64,000 nt of DNA from Allomuricauda sp. F6463D (GTDB lineage Bacteria > Bacteroidota > Bacteroidia > Flavobacteriales > Flavobacteriaceae): contig NZ_JALKAN010000001.1 of the NCBI RefSeq assembly GCF_023015965.1, forward strand, positions 1,448,160 to 1,512,159, read 5' to 3'. The position numbers and the translations under genes were made by a program. Under the pieces are notes generated by a model. That model was not told the origin of the DNA. It was given only the letters and a program-made list of their open reading frames with translations, and ran no database searches. Below, piece by piece: positions 44,207 through 55,068 of the stretch (position 1 is the first letter of the stretch; every line of letters begins with the position of its first letter).

Positions 44207-45628
44207 TCAATTTTCATCCATTTTGATATCGTATCGTGCATTATTAAAATATTTTGAAACGATTTCATTAAACTCAGGTGTTATCCGAAGCAATGCGGTG
44301 TCTTCAAGTGCATAAAGTTTTTCCTTATCCTTGAAGCCCTTTTTCAACAGTTCTTCCAAATAAAATAATGAGGTGCCAAAATCATCATTTTTAGCACTTA
44401 GGGAAATGGTTTTCAAGTAAAACTCATAATTATCCGGCTCTAAAATAGTTTTCAGCATATATAAAAATGCCAAGGCATCCTCGTCAATCACCTCTTCCGA
44501 AAGCACCATACTAACATAATCCTCGGCCATTGCGTTCACAAAACCATTTAATCGATGGCCCATTTGAATTTCAAAAGGCTTTGAACCTGAAATGAACTTG
44601 TTTATTTCTCCCATTTGATAAATCCACCAACCTAGATTATTAAAATTATAAGTGTAAATATCCTCTTCCATATAATATTGGTAATCTTCCTTGAGCATGG
44701 ATTCTTTTAAAAATGCAGCATTCTCCGCCCTTTTCATTGCTTTGTATTCTTTGCTCTTTCTCAAGTCCTTCTGTACCGACCTAAGAGAGTCCATATTTTT
44801 CAAGGCTCCGTACATGGACATCATTTGGGTCATATGGTGCTCAGCCCATAGCAAGTCTCCAATACTTTTTAATTGGTTCACCTTTTTCAGATCTTCTAAA
44901 TATACCTTTTCTATATAAGTTGAATCTTTTGAAATCCATTTTCTCCCCATGGCATCCAAAGTAAATATTTGCATGCCCTTTTGAATATATGAGACCCCGG
45001 GCCATTCGCCATTCCCATCATAAATTAAAACCTGATTAGGGAACTTATATTTATCCAATAGTTTGGCATCGGCAAGCATAAAAGGGTAATTATAGTTTTC
45101 CTTGTTTACGATACCCACAAAATGAAAGGATCGCTTCATATTAAGGAGTTCACTATTGGCTAAAGAGGCCCCAATTGACATGACACCGTTCACACCTTTA
45201 ACCAGCACTGGAACTAGGCTAGCAAACTGCCCTCCTGAGTCTTCTCCTGCCACATAAATACGGTCTCCATGAATTGGCAACATACTGGTGATTTTTTGTA
45301 TGGTGTTACTGGTCATCACCATATTCTTGGTCAAAGAAACACTATCAACCAATTTAGGTGCAACCAAAACATACCCTTCATTCTCAGCTGCCATTACAAA
45401 CATAGAAAGCGCACTTTTCTCTTTTCCCTCGGCATCAAAGACCATGAGCAATGGCCATTTTTTGTCCATTGAAAATTGTTTGGGAACGTAAATGGAATAG
45501 GTATTTTCGGTTGAATCATTTACCGATAGGTCTTCGACCATCTCTCCTTTTTTTAAAACTATTTGTTGGGAAAAGACTGAAATTGTACAGAAAATAGTCA
45601 GAAGCGGTAACAAATATCTTTTTCTCAT
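44207..45628 (-). CDS. Exported alpha/beta-hydrolase-like protein, nucleophile site altered
   Basis: 473 residues: signal peptide (MRKRYLLPLLTIFCTISVFS), an esterase/PHB-depolymerase-like domain to about 220 (KKWPLLMVFDAEGKEKSA, IHGDRIYVAGEDSGGQFASL), then a helical C-terminal half. Where active family members have GxSxG, this one has GEDSGG (128-133): aspartate takes the serine place and serine is one later. It may be inactive or use a shifted serine. Family assignment is by overall pattern. Confidence 0.65.
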   Translation of the reverse strand: MRKRYLLPLLTIFCTISVFSQQIVLKKGEMVEDLSVNDSTENTYSIYVPKQFSMDKKWPLLMVFDAEGKEKSALSMFVMAAENEGYVLVAPKLVDSVSLTKNMVMTSNTIQKITSMLPIHGDRIYVAGEDSGGQFASLVPVLVKGVNGVMSIGASLANSELLNMKRSFHFVGIVNKENYNYPFMLADAKLLDKYKFPNQVLIYDGNGEWPGVSYIQKGMQIFTLDAMGRKWISKDSTYIEKVYLEDLKKVNQLKSIGDLLWAEHHMTQMMSMYGALKNMDSLRSVQKDLRKSKEYKAMKRAENAAFLKESMLKEDYQYYMEEDIYTYNFNNLGWWIYQMGEINKFISGSKPFEIQMGHRLNGFVNAMAEDYVSMVLSEEVIDEDALAFLYMLKTILEPDNYEFYLKTISLSAKNDDFGTSLFYLEELLKKGFKDKEKLYALEDTALLRITPEFNEIVSKYFNNARYDIKMDEN

Positions 45629-45678
45629 AATTGAATTTAATCAAAAATCTAGCCAAAGTTTACTGGGTAATCATCAAA

Positions 45679-46143
45679 TTATTCCATTGGCCATTTACCT
45701 ACCTTGCTTTTTTTGATAGGTGCATTGCCAACAACACTGGAAAGTACAATATGGGTTCTACATTCACCGTACACAATAAGTTCATCGATGAACTTTTCCA
45801 AATGGGATTGATCTCGAAGTACAACCTCCATTATAATATTCTCGTTACCTGTAATTCTGTAACAATTAACCACTTCCTGAAAAGTTTTGACCTTATCCAG
45901 AAATGGTTTGAGTTTCCCCATAAAGGCACGAAGCATAATAATGGCCTTTAACTGATAACCTGCCTCAACATAGGAAATATCCGTACCATAATGCTCAATA
46001 ATTCCAAGGTCTTCCATCTTTTTTACACGCTCTGCCACAGCTGGCGGTGTTAAGCCAATTTTTCTACCAATATTGGCAAAAGATTCCCTTGCATTATGCT
46101 GCAAATGATTCAATATTTGCCAATTCAAGTCATCTATCTTCAT
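45679..46143 (-). CDS. Lrp/AsnC-family transcriptional regulator
   Basis: 154 residues: winged HTH (DLNWQILNHLQHNARESFAN, IGRKIGLTPPAVAERVKKME) followed by the ligand-binding RAM domain (LKAIIMLRAFMGKLKPFLDK, VVNCYRITGNENIIMEVVLR). Feast/famine regulators sense amino acids. It lies between the hydrolase-like gene and, divergently, a helical hypothetical gene, then icmF; a role in branched-chain metabolism is possible but not shown. Confidence 0.92.
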   Translation of the reverse strand: MKIDDLNWQILNHLQHNARESFANIGRKIGLTPPAVAERVKKMEDLGIIEHYGTDISYVEAGYQLKAIIMLRAFMGKLKPFLDKVKTFQEVVNCYRITGNENIIMEVVLRDQSHLEKFIDELIVYGECRTHIVLSSVVGNAPIKKSKVGKWPME

Positions 46144-46264
46144 ATTAAAAGTAATTTATCGATATTTTTTTGTTTTTAAAAGTAAAATCGAATGTTAACC
46201 TTATTAACAAAAGTAAAAAAATTTATTTCGTGCGTAATTTTATAATAGAAAATTGCTGTTAAAA

Positions 46265-46666
46265 ATGGAGAGAAATTCTCTTAACTCTTTAGGTGTATAT
46301 CGTAAATCTTTGGCGCTACGCGACATGAGCGAAGCTGTTGCGGCTTATTTTACACAAAACAGGGAAATACTGTCCTTTCGTAAAATTGATTCTTTTCGAG
46401 ACGATATTTCCAAATCATTATTGGTTGATGCAGACCTAATCACTAAAGAAGTGGAACAAGCGGCTCTTAGCAATTGCCATAACTCTCGAATGAGGAGCCT
46501 TTCCTACGTAAATATTATGACCCGTAACATTTTAGCTTATTGCAATGGACTTGAAAGGGACGGTGTCAAAGAAAAAGAATATCTTAATCTCCTTCGTAAA
46601 GAGATTAGAATTTTCAGGGTTTCCTTTAAAAAATGGAGAAAATCCTTGAACCACAAAAACGATTAG
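46265..46666 (+). CDS. Hypothetical helical protein
   Basis: 133 residues from ATG 46265, basic, predicted mostly helical (VYRKSLALRDMSEAVAAYF, DSFRDDISKSLLVDADLITK, LLRKEIRIFRVSFKKWRKSL). It vaguely recalls four-helix-bundle proteins of the 23S-IVS type, but the signature is not clear. No signal or membrane part. Lies between the divergent Lrp gene and the convergent icmF gene, 5 bases from its end. Confidence 0.55.
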   Translation: MERNSLNSLGVYRKSLALRDMSEAVAAYFTQNREILSFRKIDSFRDDISKSLLVDADLITKEVEQAALSNCHNSRMRSLSYVNIMTRNILAYCNGLERDGVKEKEYLNLLRKEIRIFRVSFKKWRKSLNHKND

Positions 46667-46671
46667 CATAC

Positions 46672-49600
46672 CTACATATTTCTACGGTATTGCCCTCCTA
46701 CTTGGAACAATGCTTCCGTAATTTGGCCTAACGAGCAATACTTGGAAGCCTCCATTAATTTCTCAAAAACGTTTGTATTGTTCGTAGCTGCCTGCTGCAG
46801 CTCACTCAACTGTTCTTTAGCTTTTCGCTCTTCTCTATTATGAAGATTCCTCAATGTTTTTATTTGATTTTCTTTTTCACTTTCGGTAGCTCGAATCACT
46901 TCCGCAGGAAGAATTGTAGGTGATCCTTTGGAACTCAAAAATGTATTCACACCAATTATAGGATACTCCCCTGAATGTTTGAGAGTTTCATAATGAAGAC
47001 TTTCCTCTTGAATTTTAGACCGCTGATACATGGTTTCCATTGCGCCTAGCACACCACCACGTTCCGTAATTCTATCAAACTCCATTAAAACCGCCTCTTC
47101 TACCAAATCGGTCAACTCTTCAATTATGAATGACCCTTGTATCGGGTTTTCATTTTTAGCCAACCCCAGTTCTTTATTGATGATCAACTGGATAGCCATA
47201 GCCCTACGCACCGATTCCTCGGTCGGTGTGGTAATAGCCTCATCATAAGCATTGGTGTGCAGTGAGTTACAATTATCGTAAATCGCATACAATGCTTGTA
47301 GCGTGGTTCGGATATCGTTAAAATCAATTTCTTGGGCATGCAGACTTCTTCCCGAAGTTTGGATATGATATTTCAACATCTGTGCCCGTGGGTTTGCACC
47401 ATATTTTTCTTTTAAGGCTTTTGACCAGATACGTCGAGCTACTCGACCAATAACCGCATATTCCGGGTCCACTCCGTTAGAAAAGAAAAATGAGAGGTTG
47501 GGACCAAATTTGTTGATATCCATGCCTCGACTCAAATAATATTCCACATAGGTAAATCCATTGGAAAGCGTAAAAGCCAATTGTGTAATAGGATTGGCCC
47601 CAGCCTCGGCAATATGATAGCCCGATATGGATACAGAATAAAAATTACGCACTTGTTGTTCTATAAAATACTCCTGCACATCACCCATTAACCTAAGTGC
47701 AAACTCGGTAGAAAAAATACAAGTATTCTGTGCTTGGTCTTCTTTTAAGATATCGGCTTGTACTGTTCCGCGAACTTGGTTAAGGGTATTTGCTTTTATT
47801 TCCTCGTACACTTTTATCGGTAGTACTTGGTCGCCAGTAATCCCTAAAAGCATCAAACCCAGTCCATTGTTTCCTTCAGGAAGCTCACCGTAATATTGCG
47901 GTTGCTCTATGCCCTTATCATTAAAAATGGTTTTGATTTTATTTACAACTTCTTTCTCCAGACCATTTTCTTTGATATATTTTTCGCAGTTTTGGTCAAT
48001 GGCAGCATTCATAAAAAAGGCCAGAAGCATTGGTGCAGGACCATTTATGGTCATGCTAACTGAGGTCATCGGACTACTTAAATCAAAACCGGAATATAAC
48101 TTTTTGGCATCGTCCAAACAACAAATGGAAACCCCTGCGTTCCCTATTTTTCCATAGATATCCGGGCGATGGTCTGGGTCGTTCCCGTACAATGTTACGG
48201 AGTCAAAAGCAGTCGATAAACGCTTCGCTGGCATATCCATGCTCACGTAGTGGAAACGTCGGTTTGTGCGTTCTGGACCACCTTCACCCGCAAACATACG
48301 AGTTGGGTCCTCCCCTTCTCTTTTGAATGGATACAGACCAGCGGTATATGGAAATTCCCCAGGAACATTTTCCTGCAAGATCCATTGTAAAATATCGCCC
48401 CAAGCTTTGTATTTGGGCAGTGCCACTTTAGGTATCTGACTGTGCGACAACGATTCGGTATGGGTTTTTATCTTTACTTCTTTATCTCGGACCTTAAAGG
48501 AATAGGTATCAGTCTTATATCGATTTACTTTTTCTCTCCATGTTAAGATAGTTTCCCAATGATGTGGGTTTAAGTGCATTTTTACCCTATCGAACTCTTT
48601 GATGAGCAGATTCGTCAATTCTTTGGAGTCATCGTTTGTAATATTTGATTCAAGTGCATCCTCATCTATTCCAGATTTGTCCAAAAGCAAATCCTCCGCT
48701 TTTTCTTGATCTATTCCCAATACAGAGGCCAACGTTAAAAAGATTCCATAAAGCTTTTGCGCCACCGCCGCTTGTTTCTTGGCATTTGTATCATAATCCC
48801 TGTTACTTTCAGCTATTTCCGAAAGATAGCGTGTTCGAGATGGTGGAATTACATAAATTTTTTCTGCCATTACCTGGGTCACCTCAACGGTGGAATTTAA
48901 ACCGGAATCCGCTTTTTTCACAAGGGTGTCCATCACCATTTTATAAAGATTGTTCATCCCTGGGTCGTTAAACTGGGAAGCAATAGTTCCAAAAACAGGC
49001 AGTTCATCTTCCTTGGCATGCCATAACCCGTGATTACGAGCATATTGCTTTTTAACATCGCGTAGCGCATCGAGTGCTCCCCGTTTATCAAACTTATTTA
49101 TGGCAACGATATCGGCAAAATCCAACATATCAATTTTCTCCAATTGTGTAGCGGCACCAAATTCGGGCGTCATCACATAAAGAGACACATCGCTATGCTC
49201 CAATATTTCAGTGTCGGACTGCCCAATTCCAGAAGTTTCCAGAACAATCAAGTCATATTTAGCGGCCTTTAGCACTTCAACAGCTTCGGAAACATACTTG
49301 GACAAGGCCAAATTGGATTGGCGTGTGGCCAAGGAACGCATATATACCCTATCATTATTAATGGCGTTCATTCGGATTCTATCTCCCAAGAGCGCACCGC
49401 CAGTTTTTCTTTTTGATGGATCAACGGAAATTATCCCGATGTGCTTATCCGGAAAGTCCAGCAAAAACCTACGGACCAGTTCATCCACTAAACTGGATTT
49501 TCCTGCTCCTCCGGTTCCCGTAATTCCCAAAACAGGTACATTACCCTGTCTTTTTTGAATCGATGATTGATATTTTTCGAATTCCTCGTGCCGGTTCTCC

Positions 49601-50130
49601 GCCAAGGAAATCAATCTTGCCAAGGTATTGGCATGTTTTTCTTCCAATTCGTTCTCCACAGATTTTCCTTTCGCAAGGTTTAAATCCGGGACAGCTGCAT
49701 CGCAACGCTCCACTAAATCATTGATCATGCCTTGTAGCCCCATTTCACGGCCATCGTCCGGAGAATATATTCGTTCAATACCGTAATCCATCAGTTCTTT
49801 TATTTCCGCTGGAAGGATTACACCGCCTCCACCGCCAAAAATCTTGATCTGTTCCGCTCCTCTTTCCCTAAGCAAATCGAACATATACCTAAAATACTCG
49901 TTGTGCCCACCTTGGTAGGAGGTGATTGCAATTGCATTCGCATCCTCTTGAATGGCACAGTCAACAACCTCGGCTACACTCCTATCATGACCCAAATGAA
50001 TTACTTCCACACCCGTGGCCTGGATAATTCTTCTCATAATATTAATGGCTGCATCGTGACCATCGAACAACGAAGCTGCAGTTACAATTCGAATTTTATG
50101 TTTGGGCTGATAGGGCTTTTTTTGTTCCAT
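46672..50130 (-). CDS. icmF: Fused isobutyryl-CoA mutase IcmF
   Basis: 1152 residues in three parts: N-terminal B12-binding domain (about 12-145, [15 protein letters not shown]), a MeaB-like G-protein chaperone ([20 protein letters not shown] near 203-222, later [12 protein letters not shown]), and the C-terminal acyl-CoA mutase barrel ([40 protein letters not shown]). It interconverts isobutyryl- and n-butyryl-CoA and the related isovaleryl/pivalyl pair, with adenosylcobalamin. Start ATG 50130; the TTG 2 codons earlier is not needed. It stands alone. Confidence 0.95.
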   Translation of the reverse strand: MEQKKPYQPKHKIRIVTAASLFDGHDAAINIMRRIIQATGVEVIHLGHDRSVAEVVDCAIQEDANAIAITSYQGGHNEYFRYMFDLLRERGAEQIKIFGGGGGVILPAEIKELMDYGIERIYSPDDGREMGLQGMINDLVERCDAAVPDLNLAKGKSVENELEEKHANTLARLISLAENRHEEFEKYQSSIQKRQGNVPVLGITGTGGAGKSSLVDELVRRFLLDFPDKHIGIISVDPSKRKTGGALLGDRIRMNAINNDRVYMRSLATRQSNLALSKYVSEAVEVLKAAKYDLIVLETSGIGQSDTEILEHSDVSLYVMTPEFGAATQLEKIDMLDFADIVAINKFDKRGALDALRDVKKQYARNHGLWHAKEDELPVFGTIASQFNDPGMNNLYKMVMDTLVKKADSGLNSTVEVTQVMAEKIYVIPPSRTRYLSEIAESNRDYDTNAKKQAAVAQKLYGIFLTLASVLGIDQEKAEDLLLDKSGIDEDALESNITNDDSKELTNLLIKEFDRVKMHLNPHHWETILTWREKVNRYKTDTYSFKVRDKEVKIKTHTESLSHSQIPKVALPKYKAWGDILQWILQENVPGEFPYTAGLYPFKREGEDPTRMFAGEGGPERTNRRFHYVSMDMPAKRLSTAFDSVTLYGNDPDHRPDIYGKIGNAGVSICCLDDAKKLYSGFDLSSPMTSVSMTINGPAPMLLAFFMNAAIDQNCEKYIKENGLEKEVVNKIKTIFNDKGIEQPQYYGELPEGNNGLGLMLLGITGDQVLPIKVYEEIKANTLNQVRGTVQADILKEDQAQNTCIFSTEFALRLMGDVQEYFIEQQVRNFYSVSISGYHIAEAGANPITQLAFTLSNGFTYVEYYLSRGMDINKFGPNLSFFFSNGVDPEYAVIGRVARRIWSKALKEKYGANPRAQMLKYHIQTSGRSLHAQEIDFNDIRTTLQALYAIYDNCNSLHTNAYDEAITTPTEESVRRAMAIQLIINKELGLAKNENPIQGSFIIEELTDLVEEAVLMEFDRITERGGVLGAMETMYQRSKIQEESLHYETLKHSGEYPIIGVNTFLSSKGSPTILPAEVIRATESEKENQIKTLRNLHNREERKAKEQLSELQQAATNNTNVFEKLMEASKYCSLGQITEALFQVGGQYRRNM

Positions 50131-50272
50131 CTGCAATAAAAGGTGAAAATTTGCAATGCAATTTACGAAAAAGGCAATGAAAAATTAATTTTGATTAAGA
50201 TTATACAAAAAATAATAAAAGTTTGGGCTTCCTTTTTTGAATATCATAATTTTACCCGCTCAAACCCACTCC

Positions 50273-51121
50273 ATGAACCTGACCATTGTTATAAATTGCC
50301 CGGATCAATCGGGAATTATTCGCTCCGTAACCACTTTTATCCATCAACAAAAAGGAAATGTTGTATACCTTGATCAACATGTGGATAAACAGGCCGGTGT
50401 ATTTTTTATGCGTTTGAAAAGTGAGTTCGAGGAAACTATTGACCTATCCACCTTTAAAAAGGGTTTTAAAAAAGAGTTGGCTACTGGTTTTAATATGACA
50501 TGGGATGCATACACTGATGAATATAAACCTAAAATGGCCATTTTTGTTTCAAAGTACAATCATTGTCTGTACGATTTATTGAGTCGATATAATTCAGGGG
50601 AGCTATCAGTCGAAATTCCTTTTATTTTGAGCAACCATATGGACCTTGAATATGTTGCAGAACAATTTGGCATACCTTATTTCCATATTCCCGTAACCAA
50701 ACAAAATAGAATTGAGGCTGAAAACAAGCAACTGGAATTATTAAAAAAGTACGATGTAGATTTTATAGTATTGGCCAGATATATGCAAATAGTATCACCT
50801 AAACTGATAGACATTTATCCACAGAAAATCATCAATATCCACCATTCATTTTTGCCTGCTTTTGCTGGAGCCAAGCCCTATCATGCTGCTTTTGAACGAG
50901 GGGTTAAAATTATTGGTGCCACTAGCCATTATGTCACTGAGGATTTGGATGCCGGCCCCATTATTGAGCAAGATGTCACTACAGTTTCGCACACACATTC
51001 GGTAAAAGATTTTATTGCAAAAGGAAGAGATTTGGAACGAATTGTGTTGTCCAGAGCCGTACAGCTTCACGTAGCACGCAAAACCATGGTATATAATAAT
51101 AAAACCGTGATTTTTTCATAA
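50273..51121 (+). CDS. purU: Formyltetrahydrofolate deformylase
   Basis: Hydrolyses 10-formyl-THF to formate and THF, balancing one-carbon pools. 282 residues from ATG 50273 (MNLTIVINCPDQSGIIRSVT), 12 codons inside the open frame, because the ACT domain begins here. After it comes the formyltransferase-like catalytic half: YFHIPVTKQNRIEAENKQ, VLARYMQIVSPKL and the NIHHSFLPAFAGAKPYHAAF block with the catalytic His and Asp later (DAGPIIEQDV). Divergent from icmF. Confidence 0.93.
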   Translation: MNLTIVINCPDQSGIIRSVTTFIHQQKGNVVYLDQHVDKQAGVFFMRLKSEFEETIDLSTFKKGFKKELATGFNMTWDAYTDEYKPKMAIFVSKYNHCLYDLLSRYNSGELSVEIPFILSNHMDLEYVAEQFGIPYFHIPVTKQNRIEAENKQLELLKKYDVDFIVLARYMQIVSPKLIDIYPQKIINIHHSFLPAFAGAKPYHAAFERGVKIIGATSHYVTEDLDAGPIIEQDVTTVSHTHSVKDFIAKGRDLERIVLSRAVQLHVARKTMVYNNKTVIFS

Positions 51122-51183
51122 TTAAAGATTATGTATCTTATAATCAATAGGTATGAACATGCCATTAAAATATCGATCCTAAA

Positions 51184-53472
51184 ATGAATCAAGACTATAT
51201 ACAACCCAACCCGTGGAGCATTATTGAAGAAGGATTTGACAAGGAACGTGTTAAATCTTCCGAGAGCCTTTTCAGTATAGGAAACGGAGCTATGGGGCAG
51301 CGCGCCAATTTTGAAGAATCATATTCGGGGGCAACTTTTCAAGGCAGCTATATCGCCGGAGTTTACTATCCTGATAAAACCCGTGTGGGGTGGTGGAAAA
51401 ATGGCTATCCAGAATACTTTGCCAAGGTACTGAACGCCCCAAATTGGATTGGTATTGATGTAAGCATCGACGGTACACCCTTGGATTTGGCCACTTGCAC
51501 CAACATCAAAAATTTTAAGAGGGAACTTAATATGAAAGAAGGGTGGTACCGCAGAAACTTTAGAGCCACCACACCCAATAATATTGAAATAGAAGTTACA
51601 GCTACGCGATTTTTGAGCCTGTCCCATGATGAAGTTGGAGCAATCAAATTTGAGGTCACTCCACTAAATGCTGATGCAGAGATACTTTTTAAACCATACA
51701 TTGACGCAGGCATCACCAATGAAGACAGTAACTGGGATGATAAATTTTGGAACACGACCAAAGTTGAATCAGATAAAAACAGGGCATTTATAGAATCGCA
51801 TACCATGAAAACACATTTTAATGTGTGTACTTTTATGCAAGCCTATTTGATTCATGAGGATGCTTTGGTAGAGAAACCTAGCGCCCAAAGTAAAGAAGAA
51901 CTTACCATTGGTTTTGAATTTGCTCGAAAAGCCAAAAAAGGAGAAAAGGTCAGCTTGATTAAATATGGTGGGTATACCGTTGATAGAAATCATGATGCCA
52001 ATAAATTAATAGAAGCTGCGAACACCACACTGGACCAAGTGTCTTCGATTGGATTTGATGCATTACTGGAAGAACAGAAAAAAGCGTGGGCGTCCATCTG
52101 GGAAATGAGCGACATTACCATAGAAGGCGACGTGAAAGCCCAACAAGGCATCCGGTTCAATATTTTCCAATTGAACCAAACTTACACCGGTACAGATTCC
52201 CGTTTGAATATTGGCCCTAAAGGGTTCACTGGTGAAAAATATGGAGGAAGCACGTATTGGGACACCGAGGCTTATTGTATTCCTTTTTATATGGCAACCA
52301 AAAATCAGGAAATAGCTCGAAAATTACTCAAGTATCGCTATAACCATTTAGAGAAGGCCATTGAGAACGCCGGAAAGCTCGGTTTTAAAAATGGAGCCGC
52401 GCTCTACCCTATGGTTACCATGAACGGTGAAGAATGCCACAACGAATGGGAAATCACTTTTGAGGAAATCCATAGAAACGGTGCTATTGCATATGCCATT
52501 TTCAATTATACCCGATATACCCAGGACTACACTTACATTCCAGAAATGGGATTGGAAGTTCTTATTGGAATCGCCCGTTTTTGGCAACAAAGAGTCAATT
52601 GGTCCGCCCATCAAAACAAATATGTAATGTTGGGAGTAACTGGGCCCAACGAATATGAAAACAATGTAAACAACAATTGGTACACCAATTACATTGCTAA
52701 ATGGTGTTTGGATTACACATTGGAGCAATTGGAGTACGTGCAACAGGAACATCCAAACGATTATAAGAGAGTTTTAGAGAAAACTAAGTTGACCAACGAC
52801 GAAACAGGCTTATGGAAAAAGGTGGCCGACCAAATGTACTTCCCTTATTCCGAAGCGCACGGAATTTATTTACAACAAGATGGTTTTTTGGACAAAGATT
52901 TGGTTCGTGTGGTGGATCTTGATCCAAAAGAACGACCTATCAACCAACATTGGAGCTGGGATCGAATCCTTCGTTCACCATACATAAAACAAGCAGATAC
53001 GTTACAGGGCTTTTACTTTTTTGAAGACCATTTTACCAATGAGGAATTGGAAAAACATTTTGATTTTTATGAGTCCTATACGGTTCACGAATCATCACTT
53101 TCGCCATGTGTGCATGCCATACAAGCAGCAAAATTGAACCGCATGGACCAAGCCTATACTTTTTATTTGAGGACCTCTCGCTTAGATTTGGACGATTATA
53201 ACAAAGAGGTGGAAGAAGGGTTGCACATTACCTCCATGGCAGGAACCTGGATGAGTATTGTGGAAGGTTTTGGCGGTATGCGGATAAAAGATGGAAAGCT
53301 TTCCTTTTCACCTCATATTCCCGACCAATGGGAAATGTATTCCTTTAAAATCAATTTTAGAAATCGTGTGATCAAAATTACGGTTACAAAAGATGGTCCA
53401 AAATTCGACATTGATAAGGGTGAAGTTTTAGAAATTTTTGTAAATGATAGCCCTATGACATTATCCGCTTAA
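51184..53472 (+). CDS. Glycoside hydrolase family 65 phosphorylase
   Basis: 762 residues; (alpha/alpha)6 barrel with N-terminal beta-sandwich and C-terminal beta domain. The catalytic acid is in GVTGPNEYENNVNNNWYTN. Other marks: YGGSTYWDTEAYCIPFYMA, EECHNEWEITFEEIHRNGAI. Such enzymes phosphorolyse maltose, kojibiose, nigerose or trehalose; which one cannot be told here. Neither transporter nor beta-phosphoglucomutase genes are adjacent, so pathway context is missing. Confidence 0.92.
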   Translation: MNQDYIQPNPWSIIEEGFDKERVKSSESLFSIGNGAMGQRANFEESYSGATFQGSYIAGVYYPDKTRVGWWKNGYPEYFAKVLNAPNWIGIDVSIDGTPLDLATCTNIKNFKRELNMKEGWYRRNFRATTPNNIEIEVTATRFLSLSHDEVGAIKFEVTPLNADAEILFKPYIDAGITNEDSNWDDKFWNTTKVESDKNRAFIESHTMKTHFNVCTFMQAYLIHEDALVEKPSAQSKEELTIGFEFARKAKKGEKVSLIKYGGYTVDRNHDANKLIEAANTTLDQVSSIGFDALLEEQKKAWASIWEMSDITIEGDVKAQQGIRFNIFQLNQTYTGTDSRLNIGPKGFTGEKYGGSTYWDTEAYCIPFYMATKNQEIARKLLKYRYNHLEKAIENAGKLGFKNGAALYPMVTMNGEECHNEWEITFEEIHRNGAIAYAIFNYTRYTQDYTYIPEMGLEVLIGIARFWQQRVNWSAHQNKYVMLGVTGPNEYENNVNNNWYTNYIAKWCLDYTLEQLEYVQQEHPNDYKRVLEKTKLTNDETGLWKKVADQMYFPYSEAHGIYLQQDGFLDKDLVRVVDLDPKERPINQHWSWDRILRSPYIKQADTLQGFYFFEDHFTNEELEKHFDFYESYTVHESSLSPCVHAIQAAKLNRMDQAYTFYLRTSRLDLDDYNKEVEEGLHITSMAGTWMSIVEGFGGMRIKDGKLSFSPHIPDQWEMYSFKINFRNRVIKITVTKDGPKFDIDKGEVLEIFVNDSPMTLSA

Positions 53473-53615
53473 TAAAAAAGTCTAATAACACCGTAAAAGG
53501 AAGTGAGTTAGTGATTTGGGCAGTAAAATTGAATCGATTTCATCTAAAAGTCTGTAAAATCCCCCTATTAATTAGGTATTAGAATTATTTTCGCCACAAA
53601 TTAAAAATTTTATCA

Positions 53616-54320
53616 ATGAAAAGATTACTGCTATGCGTTTTAGCATTGCAACTTGTAGGATGTGCAGAATTACAACAAGTTGTAGACCAATTACCCCAGG
53701 GAACTACTGCAATAGGAAATGACCAAATTGCACAAGGCTTGCGTGAAGCCTTGAATTTGGGTATAGAAAAACAAGTTGAGAAATTAACCAGCGAAAATGG
53801 GTTTTACAGTAACGAACTTGTTAAAATTATGCTGCCCGAAGAATTACAAAAGGTAGACAAGACCCTTCGTGATATTGGATTATCAAGTTTGGCGGACGAA
53901 GGTTTGAAAATAATCAATCGTGCTGCTGAAGATGCTGTTGCGGAAGCTACCCCCATTTTTGTTGATGCCGTTAAGGGAATTACTTTTAATGATGCCAAAC
54001 AAATTTTGTTGGGCAATAACAATGCTGCCACACAATATTTGGAGCAGGCAACCAAAACACAATTATATAATAAGTTCAACCCTGTGATCAAAAGCTCTTT
54101 TGAAAAAGTAGGAGCAGACAAAATATGGAGCAATATCATTACCAAGTACAACAACTTGCCCTTGACCAATAATGTAAATCCTGATTTAACAGATTATACA
54201 ACCGACCAAGCATTAGAAGGTGTATTTACCATGATTGCTGTAGAAGAACAGGAAATTAGGAATAAAGTCTCATCAAGATCAACAGATTTGTTAAAAAAGG
54301 TGTTTGCTCTTCAAGATTAA
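53616..54320 (+). CDS. DUF4197 lipoprotein
   Basis: 234 residues: lipoprotein signal (MKRLLLCVLALQLVGC), then an all-helical DUF4197 domain (IAQGLREALNLGIEKQVEKL, DAVKGITFNDAKQILLGNNN, ATKTQLYNKFNPVIKSSFEK). Function unknown; conserved in Bacteroidota and Proteobacteria. Stand-alone. Confidence 0.9.
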   Translation: MKRLLLCVLALQLVGCAELQQVVDQLPQGTTAIGNDQIAQGLREALNLGIEKQVEKLTSENGFYSNELVKIMLPEELQKVDKTLRDIGLSSLADEGLKIINRAAEDAVAEATPIFVDAVKGITFNDAKQILLGNNNAATQYLEQATKTQLYNKFNPVIKSSFEKVGADKIWSNIITKYNNLPLTNNVNPDLTDYTTDQALEGVFTMIAVEEQEIRNKVSSRSTDLLKKVFALQD

Positions 54321-54798
54321 TCATAATTTTTTAGCAAAAACACAATAACCTATAAACGAGAGCGTTATAAACTCAATAATCAAGAATAATTATAACAAAA
54401 TCCTAAAGTTAAATTAACCTTGACCTGAAGGTTAAACTTGATTTTTGTACAAGTTATCTGAGTTAGCATTTTTTTGAGTTAGTTAGTTTAAAACCGGTGA
54501 ATTTCACCGGTTTTTTTTGTTTCTGAACTTTACAAAAATCACCCTCCCGCATGCTTCCATCCAAAAGTCAAATGCACAATGATTGTAGAACAAACCATTT
54601 TTATTTGCACTATCCCCATTTCTACAAAATAGCCCTAACTATGTATGAAAACAAAACATGGTTTTAAGAGAAGAAACACATCTATTTATAAGCACAACCA
54701 ACTAAAAGATAGTTTCAGGTTTATTCAGAATAAAATGTATGTAGTTAGCTAAAACCACGGTCATACGTTAAATTTTAGATAAATTACCTCATTTCTAG
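54321..54798. other. Intergenic stretch with two hairpins and a terminator
   Basis: AAGTTAAATTAACCTT / AAGGTTAAACTT (54406-54440) and AACTTG / CAAGTT (54436-54456) lie before the strong terminator at 54490. Nothing else recognisable: 54520-54798 has no open frame of note. The hairpins may belong to the 3' end of the DUF4197 transcript or to a small RNA. Confidence 0.35.
54490..54518 (+). terminator. Terminator downstream of the DUF4197 gene
   Basis: AAAACCGGTGA / TCACCGGTTTT with a 3-base loop and eight T. It lies 170 bases after the stop, which is far for a simple gene end. Confidence 0.85.
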
Positions 54799-55065
54799 AT
54801 GTATACCACCATATCCCGTAATCCATCAGATCTTTTTGAACGTATCTTTGTTATAAAATATTTGAAAGCTATGAATAATCAGTATTGCAAAGTTGGGGCA
54901 GTTACACCAATCACCGGTTTAAGTCAAGCAGCATCAGTTTTGGAAGTAATGCACAACAACTTTATGGAAAAAGCTGCCAATGTTTCGGGAAAAGATAATC
55001 AGTTAGGTGAATTCTTTAAAAGAAAAGCGCAAAGCATCAAAAAGGTTTTAGAGAGCTTAGCTTAA
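54799..55065 (+). CDS. Small hypothetical protein
   Basis: 88 residues from ATG 54799, or 64 from ATG 54871 (MNNQYCKVGAVTPITG). The sequence is helical, with LSQAASVLEVMHNNFMEKAA and KRKAQSIKKVLESLA. No signal, membrane part or motif. The N-terminal extension RNPSDLFERIFVIKYLKAMN looks protein-like, so I favour the longer form. Convergent with pyrF, 3 bases apart. Confidence 0.55.
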   Translation: MYTTISRNPSDLFERIFVIKYLKAMNNQYCKVGAVTPITGLSQAASVLEVMHNNFMEKAANVSGKDNQLGEFFKRKAQSIKKVLESLA

Positions 55066-55068
55066 GCA

